DNA of 64,000 nt from Agrypnia vestita. Its lineage: Eukaryota > Arthropoda > Insecta > Trichoptera > Phryganeidae. This document shows positions 48,170 to 58,500 of this stretch, in pieces. The notes under the pieces are model-generated. The model ran no database searches. It saw only the letters and a program-made list of their open reading frames with translations, and had not been told where the DNA came from. A program made the translations under genes and the position numbers. The stretch is taken from positions 182,138-246,137 of the forward strand of contig JADDOH010001556.1 in the NCBI GenBank assembly GCA_016648135.1, written 5' to 3'. The number at the start of each line of letters is the position of its first letter. Position 1 is the first letter of the stretch.

Positions 48170-48600
48170 AGGGGTTACCCAAAAGAAACCGAACTGATGT
48201 TGTGGTGGGTCGAGTTTTTGTAGTACCGCGTTCTGCCACTAGGAGCGTATAGAACCATCATTCCCGAGTCAGTAAGCCAAACGTCATTGCTAAAGAAGGT
48301 TCCGTTCGGTTTGTGTGAATTTTTTAGTGACAGTTGTTTTGTGTGCTCGTCGTTTTTCAAATGGCTGATTCTCATTAACAGCGCGCGGCCGTAGATCGTT
48401 TGTTTTTTCGATACGAGAGGAGTCGTCCATTGAGAGTTTCTTTCACAGGGTCAGACAGTTAACCAGGCTTCCTACTTGGAAGGTTTGAAAAGATTACGTA
48501 ACAGTTTGTGGCGGAAGAGGCCTGATTTGTGGCTGTACCAACACAGATGTGTGGAAGTGAAGCCCGGAAGTGGCAGAAGAGGAAGGAAAGTAGAATGAAT
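48170..48600 (+). mobile_element. Mariner relic with internal deletion
   Basis: It begins with GGGTTACCCAAAAGAAACCG, a mariner-type 5' end. A start ATGGCTGATTCTCA (48361) opens a truncated N-terminus, which then jumps to FTGSDS-like and VNQASYLEGLKRLRNSLWRK followed by RPDLW, from the catalytic domain of mariner transposases. The middle is missing. Confidence 0.7.
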
Positions 48601-48765
48601 GCAGTAAATACATGTGCTAAAACCATTTATGTGAAGAATGAACAATTACGGAAATAATGTAAAGCTGATCTACAGCAAGTTCTTTAAACTTCACACAATA
48701 GTACTATGGTTGTGGTGTATATATTTTGTTTATATACATATTTACATGCTAGTGTAGTGGTTATC

Positions 48766-49026
48766 CTGACAAAGAGATGGCTTACGTCTCGAAACCAATA
48801 GACAAAAAAATATTTTTAGTGGTTTTATACTAACATAAATAACATTTTTCTAAATATGTCTGACCAAAAATATTAAAAATATTAATTATATAGTTCCCTT
48901 TTAATTTTGTTTTTACATTAGTTACTAATTAGTTATTCGACTCCCTTATATTATTTTTGTGCTATACTTTCAATCTTAATTTTCAGTATACGTTGTTTTC
49001 TGATAAAGGGACCATTGGCTCCGAAA
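48766..49026 (+). ncRNA. Two degenerate hammerhead-like cores in Penelope-type repeats
   Basis: Core 1: CTGACAA at 48766-48772, stem GAGA/TCTC, GAAA at 48791-48794. Core 2: CTGATAA at 49000-49006, GGGACC...GGCTCC, GAAA at 49023-49026. Both have A instead of the invariant G in CTGANGA, so catalysis is unlikely. Each is followed by a T-rich segment ending in a TTTTA-type tail (TAGTGGTTTTATACTAAC; TTTTGGTTTTAAACAAAAC). Confidence 0.45.
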
Positions 49027-49385
49027 CATGTTGATAAATCAATAAATTTTGGTTTTAAACAAAACAAACAAAGACTTTTCTTGTAAATTAATAATACATA
49101 ATGTTAAAATGTTATTTTGCTATTATTAAAGAAGCCATTAAAGTACTAATTGAATTCCAATAAAATATTGCAGCACTTGTAAAGCATATCGACATCACAC
49201 GTATTACTATTCTTCCATTTTTTAAAACTAAAAAATAAAAAATAATAATAATCTTCCACCATTTTAAAGCCAGATGGTGCTGGAATAAACATTGCCTTAT
49301 TTATTTTTTTTGCCACCAGACCTTGAATTATATAATAATATATTGTACATATATAATATATTGTAATGCCAATTATAATTGAATT

Positions 49386-49462
49386 GATAAGTCCAAGTAC
49401 TTTTTGAAAGCCGGAAAATTGAGAAGTTGCGTAATTTCGTTGGAGGGGTTTTTCTATAAAAG
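49386..49462 (+). promoter_or_regulatory. Gene C promoter: shared upstream module and TATA box
   Basis: The module GATAAGTCCAAGTACTTTTT with AGCCGGAAAATTGAG (49386-49424) matches genes A and B. TATAAAAG is at 49455-49462, 54 bp before the ATG. CATCAG lies 31 bp downstream of the TATA start, the same spacing as in gene B, and is the likely start site. Confidence 0.75.
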
Positions 49463-49508
49463 ATGCTAGGAAATCAAAAACGTTTCATCAGCGAAAGACT
49501 GGGACAAG

Positions 49509-49568
49509 ATGAAGATATTAGTAGTTATACTACTCGGAGTCATCCTGAGTGGTGTCTATTCAATTAAG
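49509..49568 (+). CDS. Silk-like protein C, exon 1 (signal peptide)
   Basis: A 60-nt exon encoding MKILVVILLGVILSGVYSIK, a secretory signal peptide, with the phase-0 donor AAG|GTGAGT. It has the same length and phase as in genes A and B. It splices to 50852 across a 1.3 kb intron containing a mariner relic. Confidence 0.85.
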
Positions 49569-49819
49569 GTGAGTCTAATGCACTTTTTGTTCTAATATCT
49601 TTCGTGTATCTTTGACCAAGCCAATGTACTCAGGGTTCTTACAATGAAGATTTTTTATTGTTTGAGTAGGTAATACTAGAATTTATATTTCCTCTTATGA
49701 AATCCTTCTGATGCTGTCCAGTTTGAAGTTTGATATCTTGCAATCAACTTAGAAGTTCAATTTCACGTTGAATAGGCACTTAATTTAGGGAATTCTGAAT
49801 CAAATTGTTACTTGTGATA

Positions 49820-50250
49820 AAAAGTGGATCCTGTATGGTAATCGGAAACGTTCGTCGCAATGGTTGGACTAGGAAACGCAGCCAAACAATGTCCTAAACG
49901 CAAATTGAGATAAAAAAAGCTGTTTGTGACCCATGGTGGAGCTGTGTTGGAATTATTAATAACAGCTTCCTGAGATCTGGCACAACAATAAGTGCAGAGG
50001 AATACCGTCAAGAATTGAAAACGACGATGGCTCATCAAGCTCCTGGCTGATAGACAAGCTTGCCATCAAATGATTGAGATTTGTTAATTGCTCTAGTTCA
50101 CTGTGGCGGTGAAAAACGCTTTTAAAGAATTCATCGATTCCCGTTCCCAGGATTTCTACAGCAAAAACATCAATGATCTTTCATTAAAATGCCAAAAGTG
50201 CATCGATGGCCGAAACAATGGCCAAAACTTCAATTGATTAAATATAGGTA
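49820..50250 (+). mobile_element. Mariner (irritans-like) transposase relic in intron 1 of gene C
   Basis: Read with frame breaks, the plus strand gives KWILYGNRKRSSQWLD, then a K-L-R-x-K-K-L-F-V-T segment, then VKNAFKEFIDSRSQDFYSKN and INDLSLKCQKCID. These match the D-E-K-W-I-L-Y-x-N and F-I-x-S-R-x-x-x-F-x-x-x-G-I-x-x-L-x-x-x-W-Q-K-C-I blocks of mariner transposases. Several stops inactivate it. Confidence 0.8.
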
Positions 50251-50495
50251 GACCTCTTTTAATTTAAGAAAGACAATTGAATTAGTATGTGTACGCCGTG
50301 CGTACAACGCACATTGTTTCGTTGTGTTGGTGTTTACGGGTGTAAAGGTTGTAAGCCATGGGCCATCGTATACATATAGACTTGCACAAAAGTTTTTCAT
50401 ATTCACAGCTCCATCTCTGAGAGACTATAATTTATATTAATTAATTAATCATCCCTGTGGGGACAAAATCCAGTACTGTGTTCTTAGAACATACC
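50250..50495. repeat. Composite of small MITE and foldback MITE family F
   Basis: The first part (AATTTAAGAAAGACAATTGA, GTATGTGTACGCCGTG) belongs to the family at 11770. The second part, from about 50345 (GTAAGCCATGGGCCATCGTA to CTCTGAGAGACTATAA), is the right half of family F. It ends CCAGTACTGTGTTCTTAGAA. Confidence 0.65.
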
Positions 50496-50851
50496 TATAT
50501 AAAAAAAAATTATATTAATAATTTTCATTTCATTGCCGATGAATCGGCGTTTATTACAAATTAATTAGGATAATATGTAACAAGCTTCTTGGCCACTATC
50601 TACCTCACTAGATATATAGAAATATCTGTTCTGATGTAGGTAGCTTTTGAATGTATTGAATTGAATGAATAAGATTTGTTTGTTTTCGAATTTGAATTCA
50701 TCTAGGCAAAATGCATAAAGATATTTCGGTAGTTTTATGCAAGTTACAAAAAAAGTTAACAATTGTTGGCCAATGTAATTAATTGTCAATCAAATTTGAT
50801 TAACAGTAAGGCGAGAATCAGTTAATTAACCTGTTATTTTTATAATTTCAG

Positions 50852-52549
50852 CCTGGTTTAAAAGACGAAAAAGACCTTGGTGGAGAAGAAAATTTAAAAG
50901 ATGACACGATCCTTATTCTAGATGGCGATTCAGAAGATGAAAAAGGCAATTTGGACATAGTTGACTCAGGGGGATTAAAAGAGAAGTCTGGAGGAAAGGC
51001 GTATGGAAATAAATATGATTATAATAATGGTGGAAGAGGTCTTGGTAATCATAAAAGTAATCTTGGTAGAGATGACAAAAAAATTGGCATCGTCCCCAAG
51101 GCCAGACATAACTTTTTCTTTATTAATACGCCAAACAAAGGTACTTATACAACAGGAGTTGAATCGAACGGAGAAGGTTATGACGCAAGTGACTGTAGTG
51201 CTGGTGATAAAAATGTTTTCATAACTGCGGATGGAGTGGTAACATTTGGAGGTGGTAAAAATTATCCGGGAGTATCAGAGGGAACAGGGGAAATAGATGT
51301 AAATACAGGAGGAAATGATTATTCAAAAGCGCCAAAATTTACCGTTGGATTTGATGGAGGATGTTCAAGAGGATATGATAAAGATTTCACTGGCAGATAT
51401 GAAGGAGGATGCACAGGTGGATACAATGGAGGAGTTACGAGTGGAGATGGTGGATATAACGGAGGCTCTTTTGGTGGATGTGATGGAAGATTCGCAAGTG
51501 GAAATGAAGTAGGCGTTGCGGGTGGAGGTGGTGGATATTATGAAGAATCTTTGGGTAGATATATTGGAGGATTTACAGTTGGATACGGAGGAGGAACTAA
51601 GGATGGAAATGGTGGATGTTACGGAGGATCATTAGATGGATATGATGAGGGATTCACAAGTGGAAATGAAGTAGGCGTTACGGGTGGAGGTGGGGGATAT
51701 TTTGAAGGATCTTTTGGTGGATATGATGGAGGATTCACAGGTGGAAATGAAGTTACGGGTGGAGGTGGTGGATATTATGGAGGATCTTTAGGTGGATATG
51801 ATGAAGGATTCACAGGTGGGTATGGAGGAGGAACTAGGGATGAAGATGGTGGATATTATGGAGGATCTGTAGGTGGATATGATGGAGGATTCACAAGTGG
51901 ATATGGTGCAAATAATGGAGGATCTTTAGTTGGATATGAAGGAAGAAGTGATGATGGAAAGGGTGAATATTATGAAGGATGTTTAGGTGAGTATGATGGA
52001 GGAATTAAGAGTGAAGACAGTGGATATAACGGAGCATCTTTGGATGAATTTGATGGAAAATTTACAGGTGGATGTGCTGGAGGAAATGCAGGTGGATGTG
52101 GTGGAGGAAATATATGTGGATGTGGGAAAGGATATACGTGTAGATGTGGGAGAGGATGTACGTGTGGATGTGGGGGAGGATGTACGTGTGGATGTTGTGG
52201 ATGTGGGAGAGGATGTACGTGTGGATGTTGTGGATGTGGGAGAGGATGTACATGTGGATGTTGTGGATGTGGGAGAGGATGTACGTGTGGATGTGGTGGA
52301 GGAAATATATGTGGATGTGGGAAAGGATATACGTGTAGATGTGGGAGAGGATGTACGTGTGGATGTGGGGGAGGATGTACGTGTGGATGTTGTGGATGTG
52401 GGAGAGGATGTACGTGTGGATGTTGTGGATGTGGGAGAGGATGTACATGTGGATGTTGTGGATGTGGGAGAGGATGTACGTGTGGATGTTGTGGATGTGG
52501 AAGAGGATGTACGTATGGATGTTGTGGATGTGGGAGAGGATGTACGTGA
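50852..52549 (+). CDS. Silk-like protein C, exon 2 (Gly/Tyr repeats and Cys-Gly domain)
   Basis: This exon joins the signal exon in phase 0 (acceptor TAATTTCAG) and runs to TGA at 52547-52549, giving 585 residues. The N-terminal part has KDDTILILDGDSED and, at residues 105-113, RHNFFFINT, both shared with protein A. Residues about 187-427 are Gly/Tyr-rich (GGYYGGSLGGYDGGFTGG type). From about 428 it becomes a Cys-Gly array (CGCGRGCTCGCCGCGRG type), where roughly every second residue is Cys; a 195-bp block is duplicated within it. The array could be heavily disulphide-linked or bind metal. The stop appears to be a recent substitution (TGT to TGA), because the same pattern continues beyond it. 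Probably a secreted structural protein; no orthologue recognised. Confidence 0.8.
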   Translation, partial: PGLKDEKDLGGEENLKDDTILILDGDSEDEKGNLDIVDSGGLKEKSGGKAYGNKYDYNNGGRGLGNHKSNLGRDDKKIGIVPKARHNFFFINTPNKGTYTTGVESNGEGYDASDCSAGDKNVFITADGVVTFGGGKNYPGVSEGTGEIDVNTGGNDYSKAPKFTVGFDGGCSRGYDKDFTGRYEGGCTGGYNGGVTSGDGGYNGGSFGGCDGRFASGNEVGVAGGGGGYYEESLGRYIGGFTVGYGGGTKDGNGGCYGGSLDGYDEGFTSGNEVGVTGGGGGYFEGSFGGYDGGFTGGNEVTGGGGGYYGGSLGGYDEGFTGGYGGGTRDEDGGYYGGSVGGYDGGFTSGYGANNGGSLVGYEGRSDDGKGEYYEGCLGEYDGGIKSEDSGYNGASLDEFDGKFTGGCAGGNAGGCGGGNICGCGKGYTCRCGRGCTCGCGGGCTCGCCGCGRGCTCGCCGCGRGCTCGCCGCGRGCTCGCGGGNICGCGKGYTCRCGRGCTCGCGGGCTCGCCGCGRGCTCGCCGCGRGCTCGCCGCGRGCTCGCCGCGRGCTYGCCGCGRGCT

Positions 52550-52986
52550 GGATATTGTGGAGGAAATACAGGTGGGGATATACGTGTGGATGTTGTGGAG
52601 GAAAAACAAGTGGATGTGGGGAAAGATATACATGTATAGAAACTACAGGAGGATGCGGTGCAGGAAATACAAGTGGATGCAGGGAAGGATCTACGTGTAG
52701 ATCTGATGAAGGAAATACAGGTGGATGTGGGAGAGGACGTATGTATGGATGTGGTGGAGAAAATACATGTGGGTGTGGAGGAGGATGTACATGTATAGGA
52801 AATACAAGAGGACGCGGTGCAAAAAATGAAAAAAAAAGTGGTGGATGAAATACACGTGGATGTGGAAAAGAATGTATATATGAAGGTTGTGTAAGAAATA
52901 TAGATAAATGTGGTGGAGGAAATACAGGTGAATGTGGGGGAGGAGTTTTACTCAGAAAGTTGTTATTAAACATTTTTGATGTATGA
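52550..52986 (+). pseudogene. Decayed C-terminal extension of gene C
   Basis: Downstream of the stop, the Cys-Gly coding pattern continues. About 12 codons (GYCGGNTGG) remain in the old frame, then one base is lost or gained and the pattern resumes in another frame (CGCCGGKTSGCGERYTC, then GNTGGCGRG and NTCGCGGGCTC). A TGA at 52846-52848 interrupts it, and it resumes in that same frame to a TGA at 52984-52986. Three lesions separate this tail from the current protein. AATAAG at about 52993 may serve as a polyadenylation signal. Confidence 0.65.
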
Positions 52987-53169
52987 AAATTAAATAAGTA
53001 AAATTTGAATATTCAAGTATCTTTCGAAATATTAATTAATCTGCAGAAAATATGCATTGTGATATTTAATTAACGATATAATGCGCATTTTTGAGAGTTG
53101 GTAGTAAATAATGAGGTTTTCGCGAGTAAAAGATGAAGGATTATTTTCTAGGGTAACCCGCTTTCTAGG

Positions 53170-53363
53170 GTATTGTAGTCTTGAGAAAGACTGTAATTAC
53201 ACACCCAACATGGATCTCGACTTCTGGAGTGAACAGGTGTGCTGCTCGCCACCAATTCAAAACATAACTCGAAATACAAGGCGAAAATCCCTTTGACAAT
53301 GGACAGTGCTATCTGTCCAAAATGTTGAGTGTATAATAACAGTCTTTCTCAAGACTACAATAC
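53170..53363. repeat. Foldback element with perfect 25-bp arms
   Basis: GTATTGTAGTCTTGAGAAAG plus ACTGT (53170-53194) is exactly mirrored at 53339-53363. The centre contains the small dyad GGACAG...CTGTCC. It has the same head-to-head layout as the hammerhead-bearing repeats, but I see no CTGANGA/GAAA core. Confidence 0.7.
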
Positions 53364-53529
53364 ACAGGTATGATTATTTTAATTTATTTAGTATGTATTT
53401 ATGATATTATTCATGGTAATGGTATATCGGGACAGAAGATTGTGGCGCTCTATCTCTTCCTCTGCGAGAAAACAGCCTAATTAATTAGTTTATTACATGG
53501 ATTAATTAAATAATTCCTGTGTCTGGTTT

Positions 53530-54360
53530 CACGTTTTATAATAATAAGAAAAATACTTTGTTTATACCACTGTTTATTAATAACTCACGATACTTCAGGG
53601 CCATTGGTTCCTTCTTCAGAGTACATTGAAAACTAATATAAAAATTGCAAGTATAGGTACAGATAAAATTGTGAATATAAGGTGGGCGAGGATTTGTGTT
53701 GGGTAAGGGGGGGGGGGGGCGCTTGTTAGTGTCAAAAGAATGGTTTGTTTCCAACAGACGATTAGAGAATTCAGAATAGTGCTCCTTACCTGGACAAAAA
53801 CGGTTGAAATCATTAGAAATTACTTTAAAAACCCCCGATTACCAGATGATTAGAAAATTCAGAATAGTTGCTGTAGTTGTTAATATATAATATTGCCACA
53901 ATTTAACTTTACAATTACTGAAGAAGAACAAATTTATTATCCAAAATATAAAAAAAAAATCTTCAATACTTGCAAAATGACTTTGTGGTAACATTATTTG
54001 TACTAATAACAAGAAAATACTTTGAATAAACCACTGTTTATTGAATCATGTTGTTGACATTAACGAGAGTTTGCAAATTTTACATACAAATAACAAAGGA
54101 TAAATTAAAAATTGTAGACATAACAAAAAAATGTTAATAGCAAATTAAATTTTGTAAATAACCAATTCCTTTTTGCAAACAGTAACCTTTTAAATTTGTT
54201 TTCACATAAGTTCTTAAATAGTTTTTCTTTGTTTTTGTTAATATCTATACTTATAAATTTTTAGTATACCTACATGTATTCCGATAAAGAGAACATTGGC
54301 CCCGAAATATGTTGATAAGTCGATAAATAGTGGTTTATACAAAGTGATTTCTCGTAATTA
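53530..54360. repeat. Penelope-type terminal repeats with degenerate hammerhead cores, facing copies
   Basis: A minus-strand copy (53530-53650) has CTGAAGA at 53619-53613 and GAAG at 53596-53593. A plus-strand copy (54240-54360) has CCGATAA at 54281-54287 and GAAA at 54304-54307, followed by GATAAATAGTGGTTTATACA. A fragment of the same end (AAACCACTGTTTATTGAATC) lies inverted at about 54020. All have core substitutions. There is a run of 12 G at about 53708-53719. Confidence 0.6.
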
Positions 54361-54634
54361 ATTCAAAAATAAAACGTAAGGTAAACTGCAAATAAAAAAA
54401 ATGAGAGATCTTCAATGAAAAAAAATTAATTAAACTGTTTGAAAACGAAAGTACTAGGTGCTTACTGGGAAAACTCTGTGGACACACCTTTTATTATAAA
54501 CATACCAAGCTTGGCAATTATTTGTCGACATTCTGGTCGTATACTTGAAATAATTTCCTGTTCCGGTGACATGCCACCTGGTGACACATAATATCACACC
54601 ACTCTGGCGGCCAATATTTAAAATATTTCTAGGA

Positions 54635-54800
54635 GTCTCACAGAATCGAAGCTATTTGTGTGGTAATCGTGTATGAAAGTCTATATAAGGTGGCCCAGAG
54701 ATTTAGACCTGTACGAACTGACCTTTACACTATGCAACGTTCACCAATTCCACCATGAGAACATCTACACATTATTAAATTTTTGAAAGTTGTATCTAAA
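54635..54800. repeat. Foldback MITE family F, left-half copy
   Basis: AGGAGTCTCACAGAATCGAA, then GGTGGCCCAGAGATTTAG, then CCTTTACACTATGCAACG. This uninterrupted copy shows the junction that is split by a LINE at 41690-42235. Confidence 0.7.
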
Positions 54801-55184
54801 TCAGTAACTTTCAAATATTTTTAGGGATTATTCTGGAGACATCTATGGTCCTTCCCATGACATAGCTGGTAACGAAACCTCTATATTTTTGTATGTTAAA
54901 ATCTTCAAAAAACTGTTTGTAATATGTTTTCAATTCCTACAGTATTTTTTTGCTTTACTGTAATACTACTCTTTTTATTTCTTATACATATTTTAATGTA
55001 AAAGGTTATTTTTGTACCGTATATTAAAATAAATAATTGAACAAATAAATATTCTTTTTAATAAATGCATGTTACTCTTCCGAATTATTTACATATACAC
55101 AATAATATGCCTGAAAATTAATATTTAAAAAATTTGAACTTCTATAGACCAGTATATATTTTCAACAATACTTTTATATGTATG

Positions 55185-55430
55185 TTCTGAGAACACACTT
55201 GCTGGATTTTGTCTACAGAGGGGTAATTATTAATTAAGCTAAATTATAGAAGTCTCACAGAGACGAGTCTATTTATATAGGAAACGAGTATGTGGTGGCT
55301 ACCCTATAACGACTTCCATATACATTTACCGTACAAATAACTTTTGTCTCTTTGAGATTTCTATAATTTGTATTAATTTATAATTATCCCCCTGTGTTCA
55401 AAATCCAATAATTGTGTTCTAAGAACAGAT
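55185..55430. repeat. Foldback MITE family F, short full-length copy
   Basis: The outer ends are TTCTGAGAACACACTTGCTG and the mirror CAATAATTGTGTTCTAAGAA. The inner arms are TATAGAAGTCTCACAGAGAC and GTCTCTTTGAGATTTCTATA. With the middle deleted, this copy shows both termini of the family. Confidence 0.75.
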
Positions 55431-55549
55431 ATATAAAAATATTGTTTAAAATACTACCTATAAGTACAGTATACCCAGAACAGTAGTTTATCTCCTGCCT
55501 GTCGGCGAGTTATTAGCCTACTCTTGCGTTGACGCTAGGGTTATCACTT

Positions 55550-58500
55550 TATTTTTACTCCCTTTCTTTTAACTCGTAGCGTCTGAGATTCCGACGCATA
55601 AGGTAGACACTAAACCCGAAAATTTCTGTAATTAGTATACCTAGTTTCTGCACTTAAATTGCAAGAACGCTGATTAACACCAACGTAGACTTTTAAAAAC
55701 TCACAGTTTTTGCGATAATCAACACACCTTTTTAGTAAAGCACTACAAACATAAAAAAGGCATTTTTTTCAGGAAGCGCATTTTTTTTCTAAAGCGGCGG
55801 CTGCGAGCGCGAATGGCACCGAAGGCACGGCCCTTACTGCCGCCGCCTTGTGCCCCCATATGTGTGCGTCACAGTGCTTGCGTACACGGCGCCGAGCACG
55901 CACGCACACATTCTAATGGGTAGCGGCCAGTTTGTATGAAGACGTATTACTGTTCTTAATATACTGTGCTATAAGTTACGCAGTTAATATCTTTGCTATG
56001 TATAACATCGTACAGATTGCGTGCGGCTGTTTTTGGCAGAAAATCAAGCAAGAGTTAAGAATGGAAGAATTCTGTGATGTTTGACGTAATATCGAAACTT
56101 GTGCTAAACTGATTTTAAGCGTTCTATGTAGTAAAATAATTGTCAAATTACTTTAAGCGAATTTTGAATTAAATTGTTAGTAATTAATAGCATTCCTTTA
56201 TTACTTCCTTTATATTAACTCCTGGCGTCTGCTTGCTTACTTGCCGGCTTGCCATAAAAAAAAACTTTGGATCGATTTTTGACCCTTTTCCCGTGATCCA
56301 ATCGAGCTGAAACTTGACAAGTAGACTCGTGGCGATGATCAAGAAAATCTATCAAATTTTCGTTAAAAAAATAATAATTATAGTATAATTTCGGATTTTT
56401 AGAAATTATATTGGTTTTTTCAAATTGGAATCATTAGAAAAGTTTGATTGGCAACGGCGGCCCGATAACGTCGCGGAATATTTTCTAAATTTGAATTACT
56501 CCGTCGGTGTACATATAAGGTACTTCACTACGAATGTCGAAAATCTAAATTGACTGACAAATGTTTTTAGAATTTAATCTTCAAAGCATGAAGTGTCTTA
56601 TCAAAGCTCAAAACATCTGACATTTTAGAAATATATTAAATTACTGTAAGTTTAGTGTTATGTTATATGTTTTAATTCGTCTTTAATTGTTGTTATATTT
56701 TACAAAGAAAGGGAGTACAATAAAAACTTGGTTTTTATGGGTTAATTTTTTTTAAAATTTAAGATTTGAAGTATTATTTACACTAGCTAACTCTGAACTA
56801 GCTCTGTTACACCATATATATATATATTTCGGCCACCAGTTAAGGCTGTGAGAATAGCGCTATCTAGAGTAGCGAAGCGTCTTGATGACGTCAGAGATGG
56901 ACTTGTGATTGGACTTAATTATTAATTAAAAAAAACAAACAAACTTTGTGTAAACCACATTGATTAGTTTTAATGTAAACCGATTTTGATATATTTGATT
57001 TCAAAAGTTAATAATTGATGTGGTGTATTCAAATATTCTTAGTTTTTTAAATTAACTTAGTTATCTTTATGTTAATTGTTTATATTCTAAAGTAACATCG
57101 TTACAATGACAATAAGGTGACATTTTTTCAATAGGACCTTACATTTTTTTATGTTATACTAGCTGTGACACGTCAAAAATAAAGTAATTTATTTTAACAG
57201 GTGGAGACATCTAGAGTTGAGAAGCGTTTTGATAACGTGAGTGATGGACATCATTAAATAGAGAATTATGCTTTATTTGATTCTTAAACTTCATTATTAT
57301 TTGAGCCATCTGGTTAACGTTAGTGACGGACGTGGTTACAAACAATGTATAGATTTTGATTAATAATTAATACCAACGATATATGGAATGCACTTGTTAG
57401 TTATAATTTCCATTAATTTGAAATATTTAAAAAAATCTAAATGTTTAAAAAATAAAATAATTTAGAGTATTTTATTCAAAAAGAGTTAAGTCAATGTTTT
57501 CATTTTATTTAATAATAATTTTTCAAATCATACTAATTTTGAAAATGGAATGAGATCAACGTTCATAGAGATTTTGAAAACGAAAAGAGATCAGCCATTG
57601 GATGGGAAGTTACGGACGGACATTTGAAATTATCACTAACTAGCCGTATACCCGTGAAAAATCACGGAACATGTGTCGCGTCCTTGTTAAGCCCTAGTAT
57701 ATATTAAAATGATCTTTTTGACGGTCCACGGAGAGGCGGTGCTTCCAGCCGTGTATTTTGTTTTTTTTAGCCGTGAATTCGAATGAAATTACCGACGTTA
57801 AAGGAAGTTACGGACAGACAGACAGACAATGAAATTGTTATGTTTGATGGGGAACGTGATAGATAAGTTTATTGCTTTTGTTTAAAATGATTGATATCTC
57901 GTAATAACAATAATACTCAGTAGTGCCATGTTTGTTTATTTAAAATATTAAAATTGTACGGAGTAAATTTTATATAGTAGTATAGTCAAATTCTGACACA
58001 ATTATTTGATTAATCTGATATTTATATAGTATCATATTAGTATTGTATTTCATAAGTAATATTATAAATTTTGCTTGAAGAAATTTCATTTGAACTCAAA
58101 CTCAATAATGGAATTCAATTTTAATCACCTTAATCATCGTGCTTTGGTCACTGTTTTAATATATAGCGTTGAACGCTTCGTTAATTGTGATAAAATAATG
58201 TTTGTGTTGGAATCAATCCTGCAGTCACAACAATACAAAAAGAAAGTCGACATCAAATAGTTAATTAATCTAAGTAACACGATCTATTTCTATTTTCTAG
58301 GTTCTTGAGAAAATTTTTACTTTAAAAAGTATGGTTGATTCCAAAGTAAAAAAATGGAAGTTTCACTAATAACATAAATAAAGGTAACACGTGTAACACT
58401 AATAACATAAATAACATAAATAATTCTAAATTTGAATTACTCCGTCGGTATAATAGGTACATCACTACGAATTTCGAAAATTTACAAAACAATTGGTTCA

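Noticed and set aside
52062..52973. Minus-strand and alternative plus-strand frames across the Cys-Gly region of gene C
   Set aside because: All are shadows of the GGATGTGG-type repeat. Only the frame joined to the signal exon continues the N-terminal domain.
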